Shown: positions 1 to 10,825, counted from the stretch's first letter. The stretch: DNA of 64,000 nucleotides from an uncultured Pelagibacteraceae bacterium (GCA_902576115.1 CACGUE010000005.1:1-64000), one strand, 5' to 3'. Notes: a model not told the origin generated them from the sequence alone. Made by a program: numbers and translations.

Positions 1-1019
1 CTTGGACTAAAAATAAAAGAGAACGAATTTATAAATTTAATTTTATTAACTAGATTTATAGTTTCTTTAAAATCAGTCTCTGTTTCTCCAGGATATCCAA
101 TAATAAAGTCACTAGAAAATTTTATATCAGGATTAATTTTGATTAATTTTTCATAAATATCTAAATAATAATTTACTGTATGCTTTCTGTTCATCATTTT
201 TAATATTCTATCAGAACCACTTTGAATTGGTAAATGAACAAAAGGCATTAATTTTTTCGAATTTTTGTAACATTCAATAAGATCATCCGTCATATCTCTT
301 GGATGAGAAGTGGTATACCTAATTCTAGTTATTTCTTTATATTTGCTGAGTGTATTGATAAGATCTGACAATCGGTACTCTCTGGAGCCATCTATATAAG
401 AATATGCATTTACGTTTTGACCAAGAAAAGTAATTTCTCTAGATCCGTTCTTTATCAATCTCTCAGCTTCATCAATAATGCTTTTGAATGGTCGAGAATA
501 TTCTGGTCCTCTAGTATATGGAACAACACAAAAGTGACAGAACTTATCACAACCCTCTTGTATCGTTAAGAAAGATGAAACATTGGTATTATTATTTTTA
601 ATATTATCGAAGTACCTAAACTTAGAAACTGAGTCAAATTCAGTTTCTTCAACTTTATTTTCTTCCTCAAAATTCTTTAAAAGATTGTTTATTTTTTGAT
701 AAGATTGTGGACCTACAACTAGATCTATATATTTTTCTCTATTGAGCATCTCTGTATTTTCAGCTTGTGCTACACAACCTGCAACTACCATTATTGGTTT
801 TTTTTTATCTTTGTATAATTTTTTAACTCTTCCAATCTCATGATAAACTTTATCTTTAGCTTTATCTCTAATATGACAAGTGTTTAAAATATAACAATCG
901 GCTTCATCCTGATTTTCAGTTTTATTATAACCTATAGCCCTAACAGCATCATATATTCTATTAGAGTCATATTCATTCATTTGACAACCAAATGTCTTTA
1001 TAAAAACCTTTTTAAGCAT
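1..1019 (-). CDS. miaB: tRNA-2-methylthio-N6-dimethylallyladenosine synthase MiaB (partial, runs off left edge)
   Basis: Reverse-strand translation from ATG at 1019 reads MLKKVFIKTFGCQMNEYDSNRI...; radical-SAM CxxxCxxC region (EGCDKFCHFCVVPYTRGPEYSR); absent from ORF track because it is open at the window edge. Confidence 0.93.
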   Translation of the reverse strand, partial: MLKKVFIKTFGCQMNEYDSNRIYDAVRAIGYNKTENQDEADCYILNTCHIRDKAKDKVYHEIGRVKKLYKDKKKPIMVVAGCVAQAENTEMLNREKYIDLVVGPQSYQKINNLLKNFEEENKVEETEFDSVSKFRYFDNIKNNNTNVSSFLTIQEGCDKFCHFCVVPYTRGPEYSRPFKSIIDEAERLIKNGSREITFLGQNVNAYSYIDGSREYRLSDLINTLSKYKEITRIRYTTSHPRDMTDDLIECYKNSKKLMPFVHLPIQSGSDRILKMMNRKHTVNYYLDIYEKLIKINPDIKFSSDFIIGYPGETETDFKETINLVNKIKFINSFSFIFSP

Positions 1020-1022
1020 TAA

Positions 1023-1442
1023 TTACTTTTTTTTGATTCCGTATAGTTCTAATTTATGATCAACGAGCTTATAGCCATATTTATCAGCGATTTTTTTTTG
1101 CAATTCTTCGATCTCTGCGTCAACAAATTCTATTATTTCTCCAGTTTTTATATCAATTAAATGATTATGATCATCATTTAACTCATATCTTGCTTTACCA
1201 GATTTAAAATCATGCTTTGTTAATATACCCGCTTCTTCAAAAAGTTTGACAGTTCTATAAACTGTAGCAATACTAATTTTAGAATCTATTTGAGAAACTC
1301 GATTATATAATTCATCAACATCTGGGTGGTCAGATTCTCCATATGTTTTTTTAGATTCGGATATTACTCTAGCAATTATCCTTCTTTGATCTGTGAGTTT
1401 GACTCCATTTTTTTGACATTTTTCCTCAATAGTTTCTAGCAT
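1023..1442 (-). CDS. fur: Fur family transcriptional regulator
   Basis: Fur fold: LTDQRRIIARVI..., SIATVYRTVKLFEEAGIL, ELNDDHNHLIDIKTGEIIEF; adjacent to miaB as in other alphaproteobacteria. Confidence 0.9.
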   Translation of the reverse strand: MLETIEEKCQKNGVKLTDQRRIIARVISESKKTYGESDHPDVDELYNRVSQIDSKISIATVYRTVKLFEEAGILTKHDFKSGKARYELNDDHNHLIDIKTGEIIEFVDAEIEELQKKIADKYGYKLVDHKLELYGIKKK

Positions 1443-1450
1443 AATATATT

Positions 1451-1828
1451 TTAACTCGAGTAAAGGGGTTTAATCAAATTAATATTTGTAAAATTTTTTT
1501 TATCAATTTTTACTAACTGTTCTACATCTTTATCTGTTAATTGTTCGCTCAAAAATCCATATAAATCAATATTTTTTGCAAAAGCAATACCTTTAGCAAT
1601 TGCTATAGAATTTCTAATACTTGAGATTTTGCCAGGACCTTGATTTACAAATATTTCACTTATTTTATCTAAATTTGAATCATGTTCTTTAAGAAAATTC
1701 AAAATTAATATCATGATTTTATCAAAATTTTCTCTACTGTTTATATGGGCGGTAGTATAAGATTCTAAGTTGGTTATGAGAGAAAATAAAATTTTATCAT
1801 CTGCAGCGTTAATAACTAAAGTATTCAT
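1451..1828 (-). CDS. tsaB: TsaB (YeaZ) tRNA threonylcarbamoyladenosine biosynthesis protein, unusually short
   Basis: MNTLVINAADDKI..., motif VNQGPGKISSIRNSIAIAKGIAFA; start moved from 1885 to internal ATG at 1828, where TsaB homology begins; ends with IKPLYSS. Confidence 0.75.
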   Translation of the reverse strand: MNTLVINAADDKILFSLITNLESYTTAHINSRENFDKIMILILNFLKEHDSNLDKISEIFVNQGPGKISSIRNSIAIAKGIAFAKNIDLYGFLSEQLTDKDVEQLVKIDKKNFTNINLIKPLYSS

Positions 1829-2828
1829 TTTTTTTATTATTTTTTTAAACGTTAAAGCTGAAGTAGTAAATAAAAAATATTTCAAAAATGAACAAGGTGT
1901 TTTAGCAATTATGTATCATAGATTTGAAGAAAATAAGTATCCATCAACAAATATAAGATTAGATATATTTAAAAAACATATTAATTTAATAAAAGATAAT
2001 AATTTAAATTTTTATAATCCTGGTGAATTTTCAATAGGTTTTAAGAAAGTTAAGGAACAAAAAAAAATTTTATTAACTATTGACGATGCATTTACGTCTT
2101 TTTATGAAAACGCTTGGCCAATATTAAAAAAGGAAAAAATTCCTTTTATTTTATTCGTCTCAACAGGGGCGGTTGGGAATAGAGGATATATGAGTTGGGA
2201 CCAAATAAAAGAAATAGAAAAAGAGAACTTTGCATATATTGGTAATCATTCACACTCACACGATTATTTAACTAAATTTACTTTTCGAAAGTTTGTAGAG
2301 GATATTGAAGAATCAATTGAAATTTTTAAAAATAAATTAGGTTATAATCCAATTTTTTTTTCTTATCCCTTTGGTGAATATAATTCAGAGCAGAAAAATT
2401 ATATTTCAAATAATTTTGAATTTGCATTTGGCCAGCATTCAGGAGTTATTGATTTAAACAAAGATAAATATGAACTACCACGATTTCCCATAAACGAAAA
2501 ATATGGAGATATAAAAAGATTTAAAGAGGTTATATCTTATTTGCCACTTCAGTATAAAATTGTTAAACCTGAAAACAAATTTATGAATGATGGTGAAAAC
2601 CCGCCTAAAATGACGATAGAATTTTTCGAAGATCAAAAAAATTTAGAAAATATTAATTGCTTTTCAAATGAAGGATCAAATTGGAGAAAAACAAAAATTG
2701 TTCTAATTGACAATATATTAAATATTAATTTTTCAGAAAAATTTATTCAAAGAAGAGGGAGAATTAACTGTTCTTTAAAAGATGAAAATGGTTGGAGATT
2801 TTCAGGTTTCCAATTTGTTCAAAATTAA
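1770..2828 (+). CDS. Polysaccharide deacetylase family protein, secreted
   Basis: N-terminal hydrophobic signal, AIMYHRF, LTIDDAFTSFYENAWPIL, GNHSHSHDYL (NodB-like motifs). Start ATG 1770 or 1776. Confidence 0.85.
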   Translation: MVMRENKILSSAALITKVFIFFIIFLNVKAEVVNKKYFKNEQGVLAIMYHRFEENKYPSTNIRLDIFKKHINLIKDNNLNFYNPGEFSIGFKKVKEQKKILLTIDDAFTSFYENAWPILKKEKIPFILFVSTGAVGNRGYMSWDQIKEIEKENFAYIGNHSHSHDYLTKFTFRKFVEDIEESIEIFKNKLGYNPIFFSYPFGEYNSEQKNYISNNFEFAFGQHSGVIDLNKDKYELPRFPINEKYGDIKRFKEVISYLPLQYKIVKPENKFMNDGENPPKMTIEFFEDQKNLENINCFSNEGSNWRKTKIVLIDNILNINFSEKFIQRRGRINCSLKDENGWRFSGFQFVQN

Positions 2829-3916
2829 ATTAATTTTTTAGTCTTATTACTGGTAGGCATAATATTTACATCATCAAAATCCGTAAGAGAATTTTGTTTT
2901 ATAATTTTTTTTAACACCTCAATGTACTGTTGCCCTGTCTCTGCGTATTTATCTAAAAAATTTACCAACTTTAAACTGTCTAATTTTTCATCGTTGTCCC
3001 TTTGAATTGCTCTTTCTTTTCTAAATTCGATATAACTGCTGTGGGTATTTAAATTTCGCTGATATGCTCTTACTGATGCTTTAAGAACTGCAAACTTTGC
3101 AACTTTGTGTTTCGCATCTTTATCTACACCTGCCGGTCTAATTCCTTCGCCATTCCAGGTCCATTGTCCAAATAATGCATTGCCTTCTTGTGCAAATCTT
3201 GAAGTCCCCCATCCAGTTTCTTTAGCAGCTTGAGCAAGTGCTAAAGAGACAGGTATTTCGTCCATTCTAACTTTCAGAGAATAAAAATCTCCATCTCTTA
3301 AACCATATTGTTTAAATTTTTCTTTTAACCAATTTTTTTCTTTTTGCGTGTTAATATTTTTGCCCAATATTCTAAATAATTCTTTTCTATCGAGCCGAAT
3401 TTTGGCATTCTCTTCTACTATTAACGGTAAAACTATTTGGATAAATAGTTTTTTTCTTTTTTTTGAACTCTCAATACTTTTAATCTCTTTTGGAAGATGG
3501 TCAATTTTATTACCTATATTTACTAACTTAGTCTCTCTAACTCTTTTAAGGTTATAATTTGTATCTTTAAACAGTTGCTCAATTGTTCTTGCATCAAATC
3601 TTATTGAATTTTGTCCCTCATCATCTGTACTGAAAAAATCAATATCAGCAAAAATATTTTTTAGACTTAATTTATTTGTTATAGTTTCTTTCTCTCCATC
3701 AAGGATTTTTTTTCTTTTTTCTAATTCTTGGTCAAAATTTACACCTGCATTTGAAATTACAGATTTTTTGAATTTTAAGTTTTTGTCTAAAAAATTTTTT
3801 AAAGTTGGTAAAGAAAAGAATGAGAATATTACAAAAATACTTATTACTGAAAATCTTAATATATTATTTTTTTTTTTCGTCTGTTTAATATTTTTAATTT
3901 TTGTAAGTTTAACCAT
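2825..3916 (-). CDS. Bax-like glucosaminidase-domain protein, membrane anchored
   Basis: N-terminal TM; SLALAQAAKETGWGTSRFAQEGNALFGQWTW is typical of glucosaminidase (Bax) proteins. Confidence 0.8.
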   Translation of the reverse strand: MVKLTKIKNIKQTKKKNNILRFSVISIFVIFSFFSLPTLKNFLDKNLKFKKSVISNAGVNFDQELEKRKKILDGEKETITNKLSLKNIFADIDFFSTDDEGQNSIRFDARTIEQLFKDTNYNLKRVRETKLVNIGNKIDHLPKEIKSIESSKKRKKLFIQIVLPLIVEENAKIRLDRKELFRILGKNINTQKEKNWLKEKFKQYGLRDGDFYSLKVRMDEIPVSLALAQAAKETGWGTSRFAQEGNALFGQWTWNGEGIRPAGVDKDAKHKVAKFAVLKASVRAYQRNLNTHSSYIEFRKERAIQRDNDEKLDSLKLVNFLDKYAETGQQYIEVLKKIIKQNSLTDFDDVNIMPTSNKTKKLI

Positions 3917-3943
3917 TAGTTCAATATAATTATCATTAATTAT

Positions 3944-4486
3944 TTATACAGCTAAAACTTCTTTAACTTCAGGAATATAATGGCAAAGCAAGTTCTCTAC
4001 ACCTTTTTTTAAAGTAAGAGTTGAAGATGGGCAGCCTGAACAACTGCCTTTTAACAAAACTTTAACTTTTCCATCCTTGAATTCTTGGAACTTTATATCT
4101 CCCCCATCTCTTGCAACTGCAGGTCTGATTTTAGAGTCTAGAATACTTATTATTTTTTTTTCAATCTCAGAGTAATTTTTATTTTGCTCTTCTACATTTG
4201 TTTTATCGATAATACAATTATTGCCATTTGCATAATGCTCATTTACATAAGATATAACAATATGTTGAATATCTTCCCATTTTTTATTGTCTTCTTTATT
4301 TATTGAAAAGAAATCTTCTCCTAAAAATACTCCAGTCACTCCATTTATTTGTAATAAATTCTTTATAAGTAGATTGTTTGTATCTTCCTGATTTAAAACT
4401 TCTAATGGACCATCATTAGATACCTTTCTTCCAGGTAGAAATTTTAATGAATTTGGATTCGGTGTATTCTCTGTTTGTATAAACAT
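3944..4486 (-). CDS. NifU-like Fe-S scaffold (Nfu N-domain + NifU C-domain)
   Basis: MFIQTENTPNPNSLKFLPG N-domain; C-terminal RDGGDIKF...GSCSGCPSSTLTLKKGVENLL CxxC. Confidence 0.92.
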   Translation of the reverse strand: MFIQTENTPNPNSLKFLPGRKVSNDGPLEVLNQEDTNNLLIKNLLQINGVTGVFLGEDFFSINKEDNKKWEDIQHIVISYVNEHYANGNNCIIDKTNVEEQNKNYSEIEKKIISILDSKIRPAVARDGGDIKFQEFKDGKVKVLLKGSCSGCPSSTLTLKKGVENLLCHYIPEVKEVLAV

Positions 4487-4523
4487 ATTCTTTATATAGT
4501 GATTATTTCAAAATATTAAATCA

Positions 4524-5525
4524 CTAAAAACCAACTATTTCTTTTATTTTTTTAACTTTTTGCGAAGAAATATCCTGCGCTTTAGCACCACCATCCTCTA
4601 AAATTTGATCTAAATAATTTTTATCTGACAACAACTTTTTTATTTCTTTTGATATAGGCGACAGCTTAGTCACGATTATTTCAGAAAGTTTATTTTTTAG
4701 ATCTGAGAAATTTTTTCCCTCAAATTCATTTAATGTATCATTAATATTTTGATTACTTAGGCTAGAATAAATACCCATCAAATTTTCTGCTTCGGGTCTT
4801 CCTTTAAGTCCATCTTCATTTCCAGGCAAGGTATTATTATCTGTTTTTGCTTTTTTTATCTTATTAACAATTTGATCCTCATTATCTGTTAAGTTAATCC
4901 TACTGCCTTCAGCAATATCTGACTTACTCATTTTTTTTGTGCCATCTTTTAAACTCATTATTCTTGAAAAATTTTTTTGTATAAGAGGCTGAGGAGGTTT
5001 TAAGAAATCTGGACATTTATATTCATTATTAAATTTTTGAGCTATATCTCTGCAAAGTTCTAGATGCTGTTTTTGATCATCTCCAACTGGCACATGAGTA
5101 GCATCATACAAAAGGATATCAGAAGCCATAAGAACTGGATAAATATACAAGCCGACACTAGCTTTTTCCTTATTTTTTCCAGCTTTCTCTTTAAATTGTG
5201 TCATTCTATTGAGCCATCCCATTCTTGCAATACATCCTAATATCCAAGAACCTTCGGAGTGTGCTGAAACTAAAGATTGATTAAATATTATACTTTTTTT
5301 TGGATCAATACCGCTTGCAATAAAAGCTGCTGCTGTCTCTCTAATATTATTTTTTAATTCTATTGGATCTTGCATCACAGTAATGGCATGAAGATCGACA
5401 ACACAAAAGATACAATTATTATCTTTATTATTTTGTAAATCGACGAAATTTTTTATTGCGCCTATGTAATTACCAAGATGCAAATTTCCTGTTGGTTGTA
5501 CTCCAGAAAAAATTTTTTTAGACAT
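4524..5525 (-). CDS. trpS: Tryptophanyl-tRNA synthetase
   Basis: [21 protein letters not shown] (HIGH-like), KMSKS motif. Confidence 0.96.
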   Translation of the reverse strand: MSKKIFSGVQPTGNLHLGNYIGAIKNFVDLQNNKDNNCIFCVVDLHAITVMQDPIELKNNIRETAAAFIASGIDPKKSIIFNQSLVSAHSEGSWILGCIARMGWLNRMTQFKEKAGKNKEKASVGLYIYPVLMASDILLYDATHVPVGDDQKQHLELCRDIAQKFNNEYKCPDFLKPPQPLIQKNFSRIMSLKDGTKKMSKSDIAEGSRINLTDNEDQIVNKIKKAKTDNNTLPGNEDGLKGRPEAENLMGIYSSLSNQNINDTLNEFEGKNFSDLKNKLSEIIVTKLSPISKEIKKLLSDKNYLDQILEDGGAKAQDISSQKVKKIKEIVGF

Positions 5526-5528
5526 AAT

Positions 5529-7055
5529 TTAATACTTTAATTTAATATCAGATATTTTAAAGGCCTTAATGAGTATTGAAATCAACAAATAAAAAGTAAA
5601 TGTTAGAAGGACTAATAATATAATCGCTAAAAATTTATAGCTATTCGAGAACATAAAATAGTTACTAAAATAATTTATTAAAATTTTAAAAGATCCCAGA
5701 CAAATCATATTTGAAATAAATATTTTAAAGAGCTGAGTAAAAAATGAATTGTTAAAATTAAAATAATTTTTATTTAAAACAAATATCATCAATAAGAATC
5801 CATTTAACCATGAAGAAATAGTTGTTGCTATAGGAATTATAATAAAACCCAATTTACTAAATAAAGATAAACTAATAACTATGTTCAAAATTACAGAAAT
5901 TAATGAAAAGTAAAAAGGTGTTTTGGTATCATTTCTAGCAAATATAAAACTTGAAAATATTTTAATCATCGAAAATGCAGGCAGACCCAATGCAAAATAA
6001 AATAATGCATGTGCTGAATTTTTGACACTTTCCTCGTTAAAAGATCCATACCCAAAGAGCGCAGAAACAATTTCTTCAGAAGCAAAAATTAATGCAAGTG
6101 TAGCAGGAAGACTTAAAAATAAACTTAATTCTAAAGATTTATTTTGTAAAATTTGCAGTTTTGATTTGTTTTTGTTCTTTACATATCTACTTAAGTTGGG
6201 CAAAATAATTATACCGATTGCAATACCTGCTATCGCTAAGTTTATCTGATATATTCTGTCTGCATAATACAAATATGAGACTGCACTTGCTTGAAAAGAA
6301 GCAATTATTGTTCCAACTAATATATTAATTTGAGTAACACCAGATGAAAATATACTTGGCAAAAGCTTCTTAAAAAAGAATCTTATTTTGCTGTTCATTT
6401 GGAAGTTGAAATCAAAACTTGGATAAAAATATTTTCTAGTAAAAATAATTAAAAATATAAATTGTATAATTCCCGCAAATGTTATTGCATAACTTAAATA
6501 GTAAACTAAATCAGTATCGTTTTTTATAAAAAGGAAACATATTATTAATATTATATTTAAAAAAAGTGGAGCTGCGGCTGCGACGGCAAATTTGTTGTGA
6601 GAATTTAAAATTGCTGAAAAAAAAGAAGCTATACTTATAAAAAATAAAAATGGAAAAGTAATTCTTGTTAAATCAACTGCTAACTTGAACTTTTCATTTA
6701 TATCTGAGAAGCCAGGAGCGATCAATTTTATAAAGTTTGGCATAAAAATCTCTACCAATATTGTCAGACTTAAAAGTATTAAGACCAATAAATTAAATAC
6801 TGAGTTTGCAAATTTTAGAGCTTTTTTTTTACTAGACAAAAGTTCTGATGTGTAAGATGGAACAAATGCTGCATTAAAAGTACCTTCTGCAAACAATCTT
6901 CTAAAGGTGTTTGGTATTCTAAATGCTACGAAGAATGCATCAGCAATTGGTCCCGAACCAAGATAAATAGCTATAAATAAGTCTCTAATGTATCCTAATA
7001 TTCTGCTTAGAATAACAAACAGACTAAACGTGCCTGTTGACTTAATTAAATTCAT
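5529..7055 (-). CDS. murJ: Lipid II flippase MurJ (MviN)
   Basis: Polytopic; GTFSLFVILSRILGYIRDLFIAIYLGSGPIADAFFVAFRIPNTFRRLFAEGTFNAAFVP. Confidence 0.95.
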   Translation of the reverse strand: MNLIKSTGTFSLFVILSRILGYIRDLFIAIYLGSGPIADAFFVAFRIPNTFRRLFAEGTFNAAFVPSYTSELLSSKKKALKFANSVFNLLVLILLSLTILVEIFMPNFIKLIAPGFSDINEKFKLAVDLTRITFPFLFFISIASFFSAILNSHNKFAVAAAAPLFLNIILIICFLFIKNDTDLVYYLSYAITFAGIIQFIFLIIFTRKYFYPSFDFNFQMNSKIRFFFKKLLPSIFSSGVTQINILVGTIIASFQASAVSYLYYADRIYQINLAIAGIAIGIIILPNLSRYVKNKNKSKLQILQNKSLELSLFLSLPATLALIFASEEIVSALFGYGSFNEESVKNSAHALFYFALGLPAFSMIKIFSSFIFARNDTKTPFYFSLISVILNIVISLSLFSKLGFIIIPIATTISSWLNGFLLMIFVLNKNYFNFNNSFFTQLFKIFISNMICLGSFKILINYFSNYFMFSNSYKFLAIILLVLLTFTFYLLISILIKAFKISDIKLKY

Positions 7056-7099
7056 AAATCATATTACTAACTTAATCCTTTTGTATATCTAAACAAATA

Positions 7100-9388
7100 A
7101 TGAAAAAAAACAAAATTGAACATTATTCTGATAAAGAAGCTTTAGATTTTCATACTAATGATAAATCAGGCAAAATAGAGATCGTTTCATCTAAGCCTGT
7201 AACTACAAAGAGAGACTTGGCATTAGCTTATTCTCCTGGAGTTGCCGCTCCAGTAAAAGCAATAGCAGACAATCCTGAGTTAGCATATGAATATACTACA
7301 AAAGGAAACCTTGTAGCTGTAATTAGTAATGGATCAGCAATATTAGGGCTAGGAAATTTGGGTGCTATAGCATCAAAACCAGTCATGGAAGGAAAAGCTG
7401 TTCTATTCAAAAGATTTGCAGATATTGACTCGATAGATTTAGAAATAGACACAGAGGATACAAAAGAAATAATTAATTCAATAAAAAATATAGCAAAAAG
7501 TTTTGGCGGTATAAATCTTGAAGACATTGCAGCTCCGAACTGTTTTATAATTGAGGAAGAATTAAAAAAAATTTTAGACATTCCTGTATTTCACGATGAT
7601 CAACATGGGACAGCAATAATAACAACGGCTGCATTAATTAACGCAGTTGATATTGCAAAAAAAAACTTAAAAAAAATTAAAATAGTGATTAATGGTGCGG
7701 GTGCCGCAGCTATGGCATGTGCAAAATTATTTAGAAGCAAAGGTATTCCAAAGAACAATATCAAAATGCTAGATTCAAAAGGTGTAATAAATAAAAATAG
7801 AAAAGATATTAATTCATGGAAAAAAGAATTTGCAGTAGAAACAAAGGATAAAAGTTTAGATGATGCGATGAAAAATGCAGATGTATTTTTAGGCTTATCG
7901 GCTGCAGATGTTGTAAAAAAAAGTATGGTTAAAAAGATGGCAAAAAATCCAATTATATTTGCCTGTGCAAATCCAGACCCTGAAATAAAACCAGAAGATA
8001 TAGAAAAAGTGAGAAATGATGCAATTATAGCAACAGGTAGATCTGACTATCCAAACCAAGTAAACAATTTAATTGGTTTTCCATACATATTTAGGGGAGC
8101 TTTAGATGTAAGGGCAAAAACCATTAATGAAGAAATGAAAGTAGCTGCAGCTAATGCTATTGCTTCACTTGCAAGGGAATTTGTGCCTGACGAAGTCGCA
8201 GCTGCAATGGGTGGCGAAAGGCCTAATTATGGGAGAGAATATATTATTCCATCTACTTTTGATCCAAGATTGATAAGTGTAATACCAGTGGCAGTAGCAA
8301 AAGCTGCTATTAAATCTGGTGTTGCTAGAAAAAAAATAGAAAATTTTGATCAATATTTTGAGCAATTAAAACAAAGACTTGATCCATCTGTAACTATTAT
8401 GCAGGGAATAAATAACCAAATTAAAAAAACAAATAAAAAAGTTGTATTTGCCGATGGTGAAGATGAAAATACTTTGAAGGCTGCAATAGCATTTAAAAAT
8501 AGTGGACTAGGCACGCCTATTTTGGTTGCTAAAGAAAAAGTTGTTAAAGAAAAACTTAGAGAGATTGGTTACGGAGAAAACTTTGATATTCAGATTGTGA
8601 ACTCTACTTTGAGTGAAAAAAGAAAAAAATATGTAAATTATCTATTTAAAAAACTTCAAAGAACAGAGGGATTGCTTGAAAGAGATTGTGATAAAATGGT
8701 CAGAAATGACAGAGTTATATGGGGTTCTTGCATGGTTGCATGTGGCGATGCTGATGCAATGGTAACTGGAAATTCAAGAAGGTATGGGCAATCTCTTGAT
8801 AAAGTTAAAAAGGTCATAGATGTTAGACCGGGAGAAATTATGTTTGGATTAAACATGATTGTAAATAAGGGCAAAACAGTTTTTATTGCAGATACAAGTG
8901 TTCACGAATATCCAACATCTGAACAACTCTCTGAAATAGCTATTTCTGCATCTAGAGTAGCAAAATTATTTGGATTTGAACCAAAAGTCGCTTTTCTTTC
9001 ACACTCAACCTTTGGCCAACCAATTACTGCTAGAACTAAACATATAAGAGATGCAGTAGAAATTTTAAAAAATAAAAAGGTTAACTTTAAGTTTGATGGA
9101 GATATGCAGCCTGATGTAGCCTTAAGTGATGAATATAAAGACCTTTATCCATTTTCTGAGATTGTTGGTAATGCAAATATATTGATTATGCCTGGACAAC
9201 ATAGTGCTGCTATAACTTATAAAACAATGAAAACTTTAGGTGGTGCTAAGGTAATCGGACCACTATTAATCGGTTTAGGTCAAGCAATTGAAATTGCTCC
9301 ATTAAGATCATCCACATCTGACATATTAAATTTAGCGTCTGTTGCAGCATATTCAGCAGGAGTAATTAATTACAAGAAACCAAATTAG
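7100..9388 (+). CDS. maeB: NADP-dependent malic enzyme with C-terminal phosphotransacetylase-like domain
   Basis: Malic enzyme motifs (LAYSPGVAAPVKAI, FHDDQHGTAIITTAALINA) followed by Pta-like domain in 762 aa. Confidence 0.94.
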   Translation: MKKNKIEHYSDKEALDFHTNDKSGKIEIVSSKPVTTKRDLALAYSPGVAAPVKAIADNPELAYEYTTKGNLVAVISNGSAILGLGNLGAIASKPVMEGKAVLFKRFADIDSIDLEIDTEDTKEIINSIKNIAKSFGGINLEDIAAPNCFIIEEELKKILDIPVFHDDQHGTAIITTAALINAVDIAKKNLKKIKIVINGAGAAAMACAKLFRSKGIPKNNIKMLDSKGVINKNRKDINSWKKEFAVETKDKSLDDAMKNADVFLGLSAADVVKKSMVKKMAKNPIIFACANPDPEIKPEDIEKVRNDAIIATGRSDYPNQVNNLIGFPYIFRGALDVRAKTINEEMKVAAANAIASLAREFVPDEVAAAMGGERPNYGREYIIPSTFDPRLISVIPVAVAKAAIKSGVARKKIENFDQYFEQLKQRLDPSVTIMQGINNQIKKTNKKVVFADGEDENTLKAAIAFKNSGLGTPILVAKEKVVKEKLREIGYGENFDIQIVNSTLSEKRKKYVNYLFKKLQRTEGLLERDCDKMVRNDRVIWGSCMVACGDADAMVTGNSRRYGQSLDKVKKVIDVRPGEIMFGLNMIVNKGKTVFIADTSVHEYPTSEQLSEIAISASRVAKLFGFEPKVAFLSHSTFGQPITARTKHIRDAVEILKNKKVNFKFDGDMQPDVALSDEYKDLYPFSEIVGNANILIMPGQHSAAITYKTMKTLGGAKVIGPLLIGLGQAIEIAPLRSSTSDILNLASVAAYSAGVINYKKPN

Positions 9389-9978
9389 TTTTTTACGACT
9401 CTCAAGTCTTCAACTAAAAAAATGCTTGTAACTACATCTTCTACATCAAGAACTTTCTTAGCCTCGTTTATAACTTCAGCCCTTTCTTCTTCATTTTGCG
9501 AAATTCCGTAAACATAAATTATTTTCTTATATGTATCGATATCATAATTAGCAGACTTAATTTTTTTGTTTGTTATTAAAGCGGTTCTTAGTTGAGAAGT
9601 TATTAGTACATCTTTAGCAGTTTGTTTAAAATTAAACTCTTCTTTAATTTTTAAATCATTTTTTACTGATCTTGCACCTTTTATTTCCCAACCTAGTTTT
9701 GTAATTTTTAATTTTTCTTCAATAGTATCTACTTTACCAGTTATAAATATTCGGCCATCTAGAACTTTAGACTTTACATTTAGTAAATAATTTTTGTCCA
9801 TTAATACTAGTTTTGCTCTTAGGTTTTTTTGCATTAAAGAATCGTCTATTTGTGTTCCTATTGTTCTTGGATCCATTGCAATCGAAACCCCCGTTCCCAG
9901 AACTCCGGTTGATGAATAACCAACACATCCTGAAATTAAAATAAAAGTTATAATTAAAATTAAATTTCTAAATTTCAT
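9385..9978 (-). CDS. BON-domain lipoprotein
   Basis: Lipobox LISGC; two BON-like repeats (LRAKLVLMDKNYLLNVKSKVLDGRIFITGKV...). Confidence 0.82.
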   Translation of the reverse strand: MKFRNLILIITFILISGCVGYSSTGVLGTGVSIAMDPRTIGTQIDDSLMQKNLRAKLVLMDKNYLLNVKSKVLDGRIFITGKVDTIEEKLKITKLGWEIKGARSVKNDLKIKEEFNFKQTAKDVLITSQLRTALITNKKIKSANYDIDTYKKIIYVYGISQNEEERAEVINEAKKVLDVEDVVTSIFLVEDLRVVKN

Positions 9979-10825
9979 TTTTTTTCTTTAGACAATAATC
10001 ATAAACAATTTTTTTTGATATATTATTTTCTTTACTAACTTTTGATGTAATATCTTTAATTGACATTTTTTTTAAAAGTTTGATAATTTTTTTTTTAACC
10101 GATTCTTCAATTACTTGTAACCTATTTTCTAAATTTAAATTTTCTGATATAACTACAGTAATCTCACCTTTTTCTGTTATATTTATATTATTGAGGTTTT
10201 TAACCTTATCTCTAATATATTCCTCGTGTAACTTTGTCATTTCTCTAGTAATTAGAATATCTCTATCACTAAAATATTTTAGTATTTGTGCTGTAATTTT
10301 TTTTATTTTTTTGGGTGAAATAAAAAAAACAATTGAGTAATTTAGATTAGAAATCTTTTGAAAAAGTTGATCAATTTGCAACTTTTTATCTGGCAAAAAA
10401 CCACAAAAAAAGAAATTATTCGAGAAACCACTTATAGAAACAGCCGCTAAGGCAGCAGAGGATCCTGGAACTGGAAATATATCAATTTTATTCTTGATAC
10501 ATTCGTTTATCAAAATTCCACCTGGATCTGAAATTGTTGGAGTACCAGCATCTGAAATGATAGATATTATTTTATTTTCCTTTAATAAGTTTAAAACATT
10601 TTTTACATTTCTTTTCTCATTGAATTTATGATTAGGTAGTAATTTAGTCTTTATATTAAACTTAGATAATAGTTTACTTGAGACTCTAGTGTCTTCTGAC
10701 AAAATAAGGTGTGATTTATTTAGAATATTTATGGCCCTAAAAGTCATATCACCTAAATTTCCTATGGGTGTAGAAACACAATATAGCCCAGGTTTTAAAA
10801 TATCATTTATTTCAAAATTATACAT
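9968..10825 (-). CDS. rsmI: 16S rRNA (cytidine1402-2'-O)-methyltransferase RsmI
   Basis: GLYCVSTPIGNLGDMTFRAINIL, SEDTRVSSKLL, ISDAGTPTISDPG. Confidence 0.95.
   Translation of the reverse strand: MYNFEINDILKPGLYCVSTPIGNLGDMTFRAINILNKSHLILSEDTRVSSKLLSKFNIKTKLLPNHKFNEKRNVKNVLNLLKENKIISIISDAGTPTISDPGGILINECIKNKIDIFPVPGSSAALAAVSISGFSNNFFFCGFLPDKKLQIDQLFQKISNLNYSIVFFISPKKIKKITAQILKYFSDRDILITREMTKLHEEYIRDKVKNLNNINITEKGEITVVISENLNLENRLQVIEESVKKKIIKLLKKMSIKDITSKVSKENNISKKIVYDYCLKKKNEI

Noticed and set aside
7228-8874. Antisense ORFs 7228..7581, 8165..8365, 8656..8874 in maeB
   Set aside because: Fully embedded antisense to a confident enzyme gene, no recognisable family or RBS.
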